Counted from the first letter of the stretch, positions 54,040 to 64,000 are shown. The stretch is DNA of 64,000 bases from Cervus elaphus (GCF_910594005.1 NC_057820.1:8313001-8377000); one strand, 5' to 3'. The notes: a model not told the origin generated them from the sequence alone. Numbers and translations: made by a program.

Positions 54040-54330
54040 CCTGCAAGTCCCAACTCAAAACTGACCTGCTTCTTCTTTGAATATAGCTTGTGTTTTCCTC
54101 CACAGTATTTTATTTGTATCCTCTAGCATTTATCCAGGCAGGAGAATCCCTTGAACAGAGGAGCCTGGCAGGCTACAATCCATAGGGTCACAAGGAGTCG
54201 GACACAATTGAAGTGACTTAGCACGCACACAGTAGCATTTATCACAATAAATCTTCTGTATCCACACAGTTTTCTCTCACTACATGCTTATCTCCAGCAC
54301 CTAGAAGATTCTGGCATTAAAAAAACAGAA
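54040..54330 (+). repeat. L2-like LINE, 3' region
   Basis: caagtcccaactcaaaactg, cctgcttcttctttgaatat, tctagcatttatc then, past the SINE, tatctccagcacctagaaga. Confidence 0.6.
54135..54232 (+). mobile_element. Bov-tA SINE, 5'-truncated, with perfect TSD
   Basis: Only 98 bp of tail (caggcaggagaatcccttga to gacttagcacgcacacag). An exact 11-bp TSD, tagcatttatc, lies at 54124-54134 and 54233-54243, showing it inserted in this shortened form. Confidence 0.95.
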
Positions 54331-54961
54331 TTAACAGACAGAGAGGGCTCTTTTTTTTTGCAGCATAAAGTCATAAACAGTGTTGATACTTAATGAATGC
54401 TTGTTAAACTGAATTCAACTGAACTGAATTGGTGCTAGGATTTCCAACAGCAAAACTGAAAATGTTGCTATCTCTTTATCTCTAGTTTGAAGCTTACCAA
54501 TCTTTCTGAAGTCCAGTGATGATTGAGCACAGCGTGAACTTTCCCCTCTCTCTCACCTCTCCAAACCAAAAATGCTGAGCCGTTTCATGCCCTGTTGATT
54601 TTTTCCCCTTCTTATAAAGGATAAGGTGAGACATGGTTTACTTGCAGAGATTATATCGATCTTCATTCTGGAGATGCAATTGGATCTTCCCTTTGCAGAA
54701 GTCTGTCATTGACTTTCACTTGGAGAGACAGAGACTGACCATGGGATGCTTCGGGCAAAGTCAATACTCGGTATTCAAATATAACCAGCCCAGTGAGCTG
54801 AAAATTTACCCCATCAGGGCTAACCCTCATCACCTGTTGGATGGGCTCTTTCATGTTACTCCCAAAAAGCATAGAAGTATTAGATTATTTAACCTTTTAA
54901 ATCAAATCAAATCTGTATGCTTTTCAAACTCACCATTGTTATTTTCACACTTGTAGGTAGG
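54331..54961. other. Single-copy DNA with one open frame
   Basis: No transposon recognised for 600 bp up to the BovB edge, apart from an L2-like terminal phrase at 54380-54430. Confidence 0.45.
54633..54956 (+). other. Unassigned 107-codon ORF
   Basis: True ATG at 54633, stop at 54954-54956. The product begins MVYLQRLYRSSFWRC, is basic and aromatic-rich, and has no recognisable domain, signal peptide or membrane segment. AAG|GTGAGA at 54623-54631, just upstream of the ATG, resembles a splice donor but is on the wrong side to help. Probably chance. Confidence 0.12.
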
Positions 54962-56297
54962 ACACCAAGGAACAATGTTCAACCTACCAGACAACTGCGT
55001 TCATTTCTCATGCTAGTAAGGTTATACTCAAAATCCTTCAAGCTAGTCTTTAGCAGTACATGAACCAAGAATTTCCAGATGTACAAGCTGCATTTAGCAG
55101 AGGCAAAGAAACAAGAGATCAAATTGCCAACAGTCGTTGGATCATAGAGAAAGCAAGGGAATTCCAGAAAAACATCTACTTCTGTTTCATTGACTACACT
55201 AAAGCCTTTGACTGTTTGGATTATAAAAGATTATGGAAAATTCTTAAAGAGATGGGAATACCAGACCATCTTACCTGTCTCCTAAGAAACCTGTATATGG
55301 GTCAAGAAGCAACAGTTAGAACCTTGTCAAGAAGCAACAGTTAGAATCTTATGTGGAAATACTGACTGGCTCAAAATTGGGAAAGAAGTACGTCAAGGCT
55401 GTATATTCTTACCTTGTTTATTTAACTTATATGCAGAGTATATCATGTGAAATGCTGGGCTGGGTGAATCACAAGCTGGAATCAAGACTGTTGGGAGAAA
55501 TATCAACAACCTCAGATATTCTGATGAAACCACTCTAATGGCAGAAAGTGAAGAGAAACTAAAGAGCCTTTTGATGAGGATGAAAGAGAAGAGTGAAAAA
55601 GCTGGCTTAAAATTTAACATTCAAAAAACAAAAATCATGGTATTCAGTCCCATTCCTTCATGGCAAATAGAAGGGGAAAAAGCAGAAGCAGTGACAGATT
55701 TTATTTTATTGGGCTCCAAAATCACTGCAGATGGTGACTGCAGCCTTGATATTAAAAGATGCATCTCCTTAGAAGGAAAGCTATGACAAACCTAGACAGC
55801 ATATTAATCAGCAGAGACATCATTTTGCCAACAAAGATGTGTATAGTCCAAGCTATGGTTTTTCCAATAGTAATGCATGAATGTGAGAGTTGGATCATAT
55901 AGAATTCTAAGCAACAAAGAATTGATGCTTTTAAATTGTGGTGCTGGAGAAGGTTCTTGAGAATTCCTTGGACAGCAAGGAGATTCAACCAGTCAATCTT
56001 AAAGGAAATCAGTCCTGAATATTCTTTAGAAGGACTGATGCTGAAGTTGAATCTCCAATACTTTGGCCGCCTGATGTGAAGAACTTACTCATTGGGAAAA
56101 AAAAAAAAAAACACCCTGGTGCTGGGAAAGATTGAAGGCAGAAGGAGAAGGGGGCAGCAGAGGATGAGATGGTTGGATGGCATCACCGACTCAGTGGACC
56201 TGAGCTTGAGTAAACCTCGGGAGATAGTGAAGGACAGGGAAGTCTGATGTGCCGCAGTGGTTGTACAGGACTTGATGACTGAATAACAGCAAAGACA
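54962..56297 (+). mobile_element. BovB LINE, 5'-truncated
   Basis: 1.3 kb from the RT domain (ctcatgctagtaaggttata) to the 3' end. The catalytic box is altered: 55517-55528 reads Tyr-Ser-Asp-Glu, so the second catalytic Asp is replaced. Frameshifts, a 25-bp tandem duplication (55301-55350) and an A15 insertion (56097-56111) confirm decay. The expected terminal cagtccatggggtc section is missing near 56255. Confidence 0.94.
55301..55350 (+). repeat. 25-bp tandem duplication in BovB
   Basis: The unit beginning gtcaagaagcaacagttaga occurs at 55301-55325 and 55326-55350 with 24 of 25 bases identical. The BovB consensus has a single copy. Confidence 0.95.
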
Positions 56298-56879
56298 AAT
56301 CTCAGGACCAGGGTAGATCCTCAACTTCATATATAAGAAGATGGGATGTTACATGTAACTGAGGAAGAGATGAAAGGCATTGTAGCTTTTCAAAGCACTG
56401 ATTAAATAATGAATGTTTGTGCTCTAAAACAAGATGATACATGTATATTTATTGAAAGGAAGTCCAAGTGGCTGCAAGGTAGGAAGCCCATTTGTGGACC
56501 AAGAGATCAACCAAGAGAAAATTTAAGGCGTCCCATGGCTATAAAGTACTCAAAGGGGACAGAAATTTTTAAGAAGCAATCTGATGTTTACACTCTCATC
56601 AGTCAAATTCAGATTAGAGCAGACAGTAACAATCCAGACACAGTGAAAATTCCTAGAGGAGGTTAATAGGTGAAAGAAAATTTTCTTCATGTGATATTTA
56701 AAAGAAGTCAATTTAATGACCAGGGCATTTTAATTGTTTTGGTGGAAGTGGGTTGTTTCATTTTTAACTTTTAACTCATAATTAAATAAGTATACTTATA
56801 GCTATGCTTTTTTTCAAATTAAACAATTAGCTAATCGTGCTATTGGATAAATATAAAAATAAGTGTTGTGAAATAAAGC
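56298..56879. other. No recognised feature
   Basis: Single-copy. The frame at 56409-56666 (85 codons from an ATG) has no recognisable domain. Confidence 0.45.
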
Positions 56880-57500
56880 AAGGAGTATAGCAACTCCACT
56901 TCTGGAAACATAACCGACAGATGTCTTACCAATATCCATGACTTGGGGTATAAAGATACATTTTGAAGGATGTATTTCACTGTAGCATTGTTTGCATTGG
57001 CCAAGGAAGAAAAAGAGTGAAATAACTGAATCTCTCAGGCTAATTAAAGTGTGCCACATTAATGTGATAGAGTACCAGCCAGCTATCTCTTTTAAAATGC
57101 AAAAGTCATTGTGTTTATAGCTCCAAGACACAGTTTCGTGGAGGTTGTTTTTTGTTTTTGCATCACCTCCCAGCATGCAGGATCTTAGTTCCCTGACCAG
57201 GGATTGAACTTGTGCCCCCTGCAGTGTAAATATGGATTCTTGACCACAGAACCACCAAGACACAATTTTAAATGGGAAAAAAAGGTGCAGAATCATTCTG
57301 CCTCAAGTTTGTTTCAAGATATATGTACATGTTTTTGTATGTGTTTACACAAAAAGTTTCTAGGCAAATACAAAATCAATGTTAGTGCTAAACTCTTCTT
57401 CAGTGGAGGATAGGAGGTGGGGGGAACAGCACTCCTCAAATGTGAAAAATTCTCATTGCAACTTTTTGAATTCTGTACCATTCGCACTGTTTAAATGTTT
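56880..57500 (+). mobile_element. Ancient LINE-1 3' region
   Basis: agcaactccacttctggaaa, cactgtagcattgtttgcat, aatgggaaaaaaaggtgcag and gtttcaagatatatgtacat follow an old L1M-type ORF2-end and 3' UTR. Split by a CHR-like SINE. Confidence 0.65.
57137..57254 (-). mobile_element. Short CHR-like tRNA-Glu SINE
   Basis: gcatgcaggatcttagttcc, ctgaccagggattgaacttg and gattcttgaccacagaac. TSD ccaagacacagttt at 57123-57136 and ccaagacacaattt at 57255-57268 (13 of 14). Confidence 0.9.
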
Positions 57501-57537
57501 CATCCTGTTCACTTACTAGGTTATTTTTAAGTAATTC

Positions 57538-57930
57538 GTTGTTCACTCACTAAGTCATGTCTGACTCTTTGCAACCCCATGGACTGCAGCACACCAGGTT
57601 TCCCTGCCCCTCACTGTCTCCCGGAGTTTGCTCAAATTCATGTCCATTGAGTCAGTGATGCCATCCATCTCATCCTCTGTCTCACCCTTCTCCTCCTGCC
57701 CTCAATCTTTCCCAACATCAGGGTCTTTTCCAATGAGTCAGCTCTTTGCATCAGGTAGCCAAAGTATTGGAGCTTCAACTTCAGCATCAGTCCTTCCAAT
57801 GAATATTCAGAGTTGATTTCCTTTAGGACTGACTAGTTTGATCTCCTTGCTGTCCAAGAGACTCTCAAGAGTCTTCTCCAGCACCACAGCTGGAAAGCAT
57901 CACTTCTTCAACACTTAGCCTTCTTAGTGT
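57538..57930 (-). mobile_element. BovB LINE, 3' end
   Basis: gttcactcactaagtcatgt, catgtccattgagtcagtga, cagcatcagtccttccaatg and gctgtccaagagactctcaa, reverse complement. Confidence 0.94.
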
Positions 57931-58959
57931 CTTATGGAAAACCAAGAAATCCCAACTAATTTTAAATGGTGGCATAGATTGTCGAATAGCATTGAAAAGT
58001 AATTCTCATGGCTTAGCAAGGTGAACAAGGCTGAGAGAACGGGTCCTGAAATTCAAACTCATAACAAGGAATCAAGCAGCCAGCAGTCACTGGCCTTGAC
58101 AGATAAACAACAAGAACCATTGATCCTCAGCCTGATTACAGGATGTAACAAGAGAAAGTTTTGGCTATATTCCCATGACACTGAAATATCTGATGAAAAC
58201 AAAAGCATACAGGCAAAGACCTAGTTACTCTGCCTGTATGGCATGCTGTCTCAATCTGGAGACATGACATGGACTATTGACTGACTTAAATTTCCATGTG
58301 GGCCCTTAGAATGATAGAAAATGAGAGACGTTGTTAACAATGCCAGTAGGTGACACTTAGGAGAGAATGTCTTCTTCTTTCAAGCTCTTGCTAATAACAA
58401 AAGTGGAATTCAGAGAGGGTTAATATTCTCCAGAATCAGCTAATTTACCTATTCCACATTTAATGTGTAAGTTCCCAAACAAGATTAGCATAACTTGGCA
58501 GAAACACCAACAAATTCGAGGTCAGAAAATCTCAGTTCAAGTCTCAGGTGTAATAATAATGTTGTCACTTGAATGTTAGACCTCAGTTCTGTAATGAAAG
58601 AGAACTATAGAATTTCATAGGTAACTTAGGTATTAAACAGAGATCAAAGGAGTCCAGTATTCATGTCTGTTTCCAGTGAGACAGATCACAGACAAGTGCA
58701 TGTGTGCACACACACACGCTTTCAACAAAACTTTAGAATGTTGTTAAATGCCATAAAACCTATTCATAGACTCTGGATAAGAGTCTCTACTAATATTATA
58801 CCATGTATTCATTCTCATGAAAGATTCAAGGTCAATGTTTAATCCAAACAGCATACTAACACTACTCCCTTCATATCCCAAAGATGTTTTATCAACTCTT
58901 ATTTTCTTCCCCCAAAGCTTAACAATCACCTCATTTTATACACTCACATAACAGCTAGT
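57931..58959. other. No gene recognised
   Basis: About 1 kb, AT-leaning, single-copy. A short CA run is at 58707-58719 and a MIR-like phrase at about 58525-58560 (gtcagaaaatctcagttcaa). Confidence 0.45.
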
Positions 58960-59100
58960 GATGATGGCAGCTTCCATTTTTGAAGAACTATCCAACACCT
59001 ATCAGATGTTTGCACACAGGCCCCGAGAATCCTAACCACATAGTTAATAACATTTTAATATATTGCCTCTCTTTTGAATCCAATTACTAAAGAAAGATCT
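58960..59100 (-). repeat. MIR-like remnant
   Basis: gtgatgatggcagcttccat, cacctatcagatgtttgc and gagaatcctaaccacatagt, reverse-complement MIR tail. Confidence 0.45.
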
Positions 59101-60024
59101 TAAAGAAGCCTGCCCAAGGAATGTTAAAGGAATGGATGTGCTTTTCAATAAATTCATTTAAATATCCATATTATGGGATATTTATTCCTCCATCCATCTT
59201 TTACTCAGTATTCCTATCAGCCACAGGGCAATTACTAATACATACATTTCTTATTATTTCCTCTTGCATTTCCTTCAGTTGAAATTAAGCCTCACAGACT
59301 AACATCTTCTATCACATTCACATTGCCTTTTTACATCAGACTTGATCTTTTTCCCTGAACTTTACTAAGTGATGTTTATGTCCAATTTCAATTTCAAAAA
59401 TATATATATAATGTATGAAGTCTCTTCTAATTTTTAACATATCATAGTGCCATACTTTTCTTCATGCTATGCCCTCTTTTTCCACGGCTCTCTCTCCACT
59501 TCACCCCACATACACTCTGCTACCTATCAAACTCCTGTGCAATTAAAATGACCCTCAGTGGGGAAAAAAAAAATCCCATGAGGACCCTCAGGCTACTGGT
59601 CTACCTTGATATGTTAAGGGTGAAATCTTCTGCTATTTCCTCCCGGAGGGCCATCCACCTCTCTCTCCAAGAAGAAAGAGATAGAGGCTGCTCGAACAGC
59701 CCATCTCTGCTTATTCTATTTATCAAGAGTAGGAGAGAGACTGAGAGGCTTCCCTGGGATGCTTCCACACCCTGGTTCATCTGCTCTTCCATCAGGAGGA
59801 AAGCTTTTGTTGCCTGATCCATCTTCTTCTCAGGTTTCTTTGGCATATAAGAAAGGGGCAAGGTGTCTGGATGGTCCACTGAACCCAAAAGCAACCAAAA
59901 GCATTCACTTTTGGGCAACTGACTCTCCCCCTGACATAGCTGCATGTGACCATCTAAGGTCCATGATGCTCCAGATTCACCTGTCACTGTGTCCCCATCA
60001 CTGCACCATACCTCTGACCCATCC
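59101..60024. other. Single-copy DNA with overlapping open frames
   Basis: 59464-59817 (plus), 59759-60028 (plus) and about 59601-60035 (minus) are all open. The minus frame, about 145 codons, lacks an in-frame ATG at the reported edge, though one lies at 59997-59999. It includes a hydrophilic stretch, PEKKMDQATKAF. No homologue recognised. Confidence 0.3.
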
Positions 60025-60215
60025 TTAAGAATTCAGCTCAAGCATCCTTTCCCCTAAGAAGCTTTTCTTCAGACACCCCATGCCGTAGCTAGGTCTGGGG
60101 TTCTTTTCCTGGGCTTTCCCTTTATGTTGTTTTTGTATCCTCTTCACACTATGAGTGCAATCCTTATCACACTGTATTTCAATCTTGTCTGTTTCCCTCA
60201 ATAGACAGTGAGCTT
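60025..60215 (+). repeat. L2 LINE, 3' end
   Basis: aattcagctcaagcatcctt, aagaagcttttcttcagaca, tccttatcacactgtatttc and ctcaatagacagtgagctt. Confidence 0.75.
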
Positions 60216-60235
60216 GGTTCTGAATCCCAATTAAG

Positions 60236-60365
60236 GTAGTTCCCAGGCAGTCCAGTGGTTAAGACTCTGTATTCCCAGTTCAGGGGTCATGGGTTTGATC
60301 TCTGGTTGAGGAACTAAGACCCCACATGTCTCACTGCATGGCCAAAAAAAAAAAAAAAAAAAACT
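60236..60365 (+). mobile_element. Short CHR-like tRNA-Glu SINE
   Basis: gttcccaggcagtccagtgg, catgggtttgatctctggtt, aactaagaccccacatgtct and an A20 tail. TSD ccaattaag at 60227-60235 and ccagttaag at 60366-60374 (8 of 9). The L2 host is immediately to the left. Confidence 0.92.
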
Positions 60366-60384
60366 CCAGTTAAGAAAATAGATA

Positions 60385-60620
60385 TAATTTAACTGAATTG
60401 TCACTATGTGCCAGGCATGATGCAAAATACTTCAGAGAGATTAGCTCATTGATTTCTCCCACCAAACATATAACTCCCTCACATTTTACAGAGAAGAACA
60501 TTCATGCTTGGAAATTTAAGTAACTCGCAGAAGGTCATACAGCTAGGGTCAGGATTAGAACCCAAGCAGCCCAATACCTACAATTTCAACCATTATACTA
60601 CATCACCTCTCTTTAAGACA
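60385..60620 (-). repeat. MIR SINE, near full length
   Basis: tcactatgtgccaggcatga, acagagaagaacattcatgc, agaaggtcatacagctaggg and aggattagaacccaagcagc. Confidence 0.88.
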
Positions 60621-60799
60621 CAGAATTCTGGAAGATGAACAGTCCACTGGGTAGGCATCAGGGAGCAGGCATTCTGGACTCAAAAATCTACAGATGTGAA
60701 GGTTCAAATGCACAAAGTAAGATGGTGTTTATGAGAGAGTAGTGGCTCGTGATTCGGAGAACTTGGTGAGAAAAAAAAAAAAAAGTCTTGAAAAATTTG

Positions 60800-61290
60800 G
60801 TTTTCCAAGGATTTAGAACTTGGATTTCATCCTTTAACCAGCCTGGGATCACTGAGGGTTTTAATTAGAAATGGTACAAGATTATATTTATATTTTAGAA
60901 AGACACTTTTTATAATTTTACTTATTTTTGGCTGTGCAGGGTCTTCATTGCTGTGTGGGCTTTTCTCTAGTTGCAGTGAGCAGGGGCTACTCTTCCCTGC
61001 AGTTCCCGGGCTTCCTCATTGCGGTGGCTTCTTTGTCATGGAGCACGGGCTCTAGGGTGAATGGGCTTCATCAGCGGCAGTTTTCAGGCTCTAGAGCACA
61101 GGCTCAAGAGTTGTGGCACCCGTGCTGAGCTGCTCCACAGCACGTGGGATCTTCCCAGACCAGGGATTGAACCCACGTCTCCTGTATTGGCAGGCAGATT
61201 CTTTACCACTGAGCCAGCAGGGAAGCCTAGAAAGATGTTTTTGTTGGCAGTGTGGCTGCTTTAAGAGAATAGAATTTAAAAGTTTCAATG
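60800..61290 (+). repeat. Ancient mammalian repeat remnant, split by CHR
   Basis: ggatttcatcctttaaccag, gggttttaattagaaatggt and, after the SINE, gtttttgttggcagtgtggc and tgctttaagagaatagaa follow the same unnamed family noted at 230-1173. Confidence 0.45.
60909..61228 (-). mobile_element. CHR SINE, full length
   Basis: tatttttggctgtgcagggt, tctctagttgcagtgagcag, cagcacgtgggatcttccc, gggattgaacccacgtctcc and gagccagcagggaagcct. Approximate TSD tagaaagac (60896-60904) and tagaaagat (61227-61235). Confidence 0.93.
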
Positions 61291-61649
61291 GGCAATAAAA
61301 CAATGAATATTACATATCAAGCATTGTACCAGGTCCTGGACTTAGAGGAACAAGGTAGAGGGAACTAGAAAAATGAAGAATAATGGCCCCTAATCTCAAG
61401 ACCACTGCAGTGGCTATGGAGGGAGACGTACACAATGACAAAAGATGAACCAGGACTATACACTAAGTGAGGGCACTAGTTAAAATATGAACAAAACACT
61501 GGACGAATGCAAAGATGAAAACGGTTAACATATGTCACATTTCTGCACTTCCTTCCTGTGTTCTGCCAATATCCTGTAAGAAGGCAAGAGGTGAAGAGAG
61601 GAAATAGGCGCCGTGAAAAAAGCTGAAGGGAGGATGAGATGTGGGAAAC
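61291..61649. other. No confident feature
   Basis: Leads into the minisatellite. Old-repeat texture (gtaccaggtcctggacttag) but not assigned. Confidence 0.4.
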
Positions 61650-62568
61650 ATGTGACACCACTCCTCCATGCAGGCCCACAGAAGACATCATTAATGGACT
61701 CCTCCTTCCAGACCCACAGAGACATCATCAATGAGCTCCCCCATCCAGGCCCAGAGGTATCATTAATGAACTCCTCCATCTAGGCACACAGGAATGATCA
61801 CTGAGTGTCCCCATCCAGGCCCACAGGTGTCATCAATGAACTCCTTCATCCAGGCCCACGGGTGTCATCAATGAGCTCCTCCATCTTGGCACACAAGAAT
61901 GATCAATAAGCTCCTCCATCCAGGCCCACAGGTGTCATCAATGAGCTCCTCCATCTTGGCACACAAGAATGATCAATAAGCTCCTCCATCCAGGCCCACA
62001 GGTGTCATCAATGAACTCCTCCATCCAGGCCCACAGAGGAAGTCATCAATGAACTCCTTCATCCAGGTCCACAGAGGAAGTCATCAATGAGCCCTCCATC
62101 CAGGCCCACAGAAGACAACATCAGTGAATTCCTCTACCCTGGCCCATAGGTATCATCAATGAGATCCTCTATCCAGGCCCACAGAAGACATCATCAATGA
62201 ACTCCTCCATCCAGGCTCACACATGTCATCAATGAACTCTTCCATCCAGATTCACAGGTATCATCAATGAGTTCCTCCATTCAGGCCCACAGGTGTCATC
62301 AATGACCTCCTTCACCCAGGTCCACAGAGGAAGTCATCAATGAGTGCCTCCATCCATGCCCACAGAAGACAACATCAGTGAATTCCTTTATCCTGGTCCA
62401 TAGGTATCATCAATGAGATCCTCTATCCAGGCCCACAGAACACATCGTCAATGAACTCTTCCATCCAGATTCACAGGTATCATCAATGAGTTCCTCCATC
62501 CAGGCCCACAGGTATCATCAATGAGTTTCTACATCCAGGCCCACAGAGGACATCATCAATGATCTGCA
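61650..62568 (+). repeat. Minisatellite, about 25 units of 35/38 bp
   Basis: Unit core catcaatgaactcctccatc followed by caggcccac. Two length classes alternate: 35-bp units with an aggtgt or aggtat linker, and 38-bp units with agaggaagt, agaagacat or agaagacaa (one unit is 37 bp). Higher-order structure: a perfect 70-bp dimer repeat (61861-61930 and 61931-62000) and a block of about 253 bp starting at 62065 and again at 62318. Edge units are most diverged, as expected for an array that turns over from its middle. No spacer-repeat alternation, so not CRISPR. No transposon overlaps it. Confidence 0.97.
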
Positions 62569-62764
62569 CCTTCTCAAACCAGGTTGGTTTCCAAGTTAAA
62601 GCTTTTCTTCCCTTGCCCCTAGAGGGCTCAGACTTCTGATGTGCCGTGAATGGTTACAGTAAAGGGTAGGCTACATTAGAATGAGAAAGAAAACAGATTC
62701 CCATCTTCAATTTATCCTGGTGCTGTTCCAGGTAAGCACAAACTAGAATGTACCTGATCACATT

Positions 62765-62945
62765 TTCATTTCAGTATTTGTGACTGATCTGTTCATATTT
62801 TCTGTTCTTTCCTGATTCATGCTTGGAAGGTCGTACTTCTCTAAGAATCTGTCCATTTTACTGACACATACTTGTTGATAGTTGTCTCTTACAATTCTTT
62901 GTATTTCTGTGGTGTCAGTTGTAACTTCTTCTTTTTCATTAGAAA
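62765..62945 (-). mobile_element. LINE-1 ORF2 fragment
   Basis: aagaatctgtccattttact, agttgtctcttacaattctt, tgtatttctgtggtgtcagt and tgtaacttcttctttttcat match the reverse complement of the L1 ORF2 interior. Confidence 0.85.
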
Positions 62946-63217
62946 GTACTTGAAAAATGCTGTTTCAATCAGGGGTGAGAAAAATAATTGCCCTTTCTCT
63001 GCCCCAAGCAGGACAGCCAAGCAGATGTCCCTGGTGCAACCTAGTGGTCATGGACAGTGACCTTGCCCAAGGCCCAACAGCTTAAAAAACTGCACAATCA
63101 TCTGAGGGTGACTGTGTATGGGAAAAGATAGGAGAATGAGATTTTGATTAAAGAGTGCTGATATAAAGCCACTTTCAAAGTCCTTTCTGCCCTCACATAA
63201 CTTCTATGGGTATAAAA

Positions 63218-63434
63218 CAGTGTGTCCAGTTCCTCAGTTGTGTCCAAATCTTAGCAACCCTATGGGCTGTAGCCCACCAGGCTCCACTGTCTACAGGATT
63301 CCTAGGCGAGAAAACTGGAGTGGGTTGCCATTTCCTCCTCAGGGGACCTTCCAGACCCAGGGACCAAACTCCCGCCTCCTGCGTCCCCTGCATTGCAGGC
63401 TGATTCTTTACTGCTGAGCCACTAGGGAAGCCCA
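63218..63434 (-). mobile_element. Bov-tA SINE
   Basis: gttcctcagttgtgtccaaa, gtctacaggattcctaggcg, ctgcattgcaggctgattct and gagccactagggaagccc. Confidence 0.93.
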
Positions 63435-63544
63435 GGTGTGATGGTAATGGACCCCTGGTAACTGCCTCCTCTAGAAACCTCCAAAAACTACAGTTGGCCA
63501 GAGAAGAGGAAGAAGCTCCATTTGTAACCCTGCAGGAGCTGCCT

Positions 63545-63720
63545 ATGTAATCCTTCTGGCATATTTATGAAGTTGGCATGAACATCTCCATTGAATAGAT
63601 GAGAAGAACAAGGGATGGATTATTTTGGTAACTTTCCCACAGAAGCCCAGCTCTTTGGCAAGACCAGGATGTGAACTCAGGTCTATTCATCCAAAAGGAT
63701 GCTCCAGCCTCTGCACTCCT
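63545..63720 (-). repeat. MIR SINE
   Basis: ctccattgaatagatgagaa, gaacaagggatggattattt and ggatgtgaactcaggtctat. Confidence 0.65.
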
Positions 63721-64000
63721 CCTATGGATAGAGCCATACTTTAGTAAGTTCTGTCCAGGAGGCCTGACCAGAATGCTGGGCCCACTGACCTTCACTTAAA
63801 CCTGTCCAAGGCAGCAGAAATAAGGCCAGCAGGAGAACTTCACAAAGTTGGCCCCTCTGTGCAGAAAAGAAGAAGGAAAATCCAGATGTAGCCCTTGGGA
63901 GCAAGCAAAGGAAGCCAAGGTGTCTTTTATCAATAATCCCCTTCAACTTAACCCAAAAAACCCACATTATAGTTTGCTATGTTTCTGGCAGGTTGAGACT
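63721..64000. other. No recognised feature
   Basis: Single-copy to the window end. Confidence 0.5.

Noticed and set aside
54633..54956. 107-codon ATG-initiated ORF as a real gene
   Set aside because: No domain, no promoter or splice context, ends at a BovB edge. Kept only as a low-confidence entry.
61650..62568. Possible CRISPR array
   Set aside because: Units abut with no unique spacers, and the genome is a mammal's. It is a minisatellite.
3859..63434. tRNA-like sequences with A/B-box motifs at many sites
   Set aside because: All are heads of Bov-tA or CHR SINEs with SINE tails attached and degenerate cloverleaf arms; none is an isolated tRNA gene.

Overview
The window is nuclear DNA from a ruminant, most likely a bovid such as cattle, sheep or goat. 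The diagnostic evidence is the repeat content: many copies of BovB (an RTE-type LINE confined to ruminants among placental mammals), the Bov-tA and Bov-A2 SINEs whose tails derive from BovB, ruminant LINE-1 3' ends, and CHR-type tRNA-Glu SINEs. The species cannot be resolved from this alone. Beneath these lies the usual old mammalian layer: MIR, L2, MLT1 LTRs, hAT-type MITEs and ancient LINE-1. I find no convincing protein-coding gene, tRNA or rRNA gene, CRISPR array or operon. This looks like intergenic DNA or a large intron. Nearly all long open frames are fragments of LINE reverse transcriptase, SINE translations, simple-repeat frames or chance.

Layout. 1-4.1 kb: an ancient repeat split by an L1 tail, then SINEs and the longest BovB (2.1 kb, plus strand). 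4.4-5.2 kb: single-copy DNA with a strong splice-acceptor-like tract. 5.6-9.5 kb: dense SINEs, including an inverted SINE pair 13 bp apart. 9.5-10.7 kb: an MLT1 LTR carrying an L1 insertion, which itself carries a second copy of a 260-bp segment found 772 bp downstream. 11-13 kb: mostly single copy. 13-14.4 kb: an L1 split by an internally deleted BovB and a very AT-rich tract. 16-20.2 kb: ancient L1 with a younger L1 nested in it, flanked by a perfect 19-bp duplication. 20.2-31.6 kb: MIR, BovB, several L1 tails, and an L1 whose ORF2 C-terminus is nearly intact. 32.0-33.1 kb: the most GC/CpG-rich, repeat-poor stretch. 33-41.7 kb: mixed old repeats. 42-43 kb and 51.7-52.4 kb: single-copy stretches that may be conserved non-coding elements. 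43.5 kb: a GGAT-type microsatellite. 53.2 kb: a purine tract. 55-56.3 kb: a second long BovB. 61.65-62.57 kb: a roughly 25-unit minisatellite with 35- and 38-bp units and higher-order repeats, the most distinctive structure here.

Nothing here forms a pathway. What the sequence records is a history of insertions. Old MIR, L2, MLT1 and ancient L1 copies were invaded by BovB and ruminant L1, and these in turn by Bov-tA, Bov-A2 and CHR SINEs, often with readable target-site duplications (TSDs). Family names come from recognising consensus landmarks by eye, so subfamily assignments and element edges (about 10 bp either way) are approximate.
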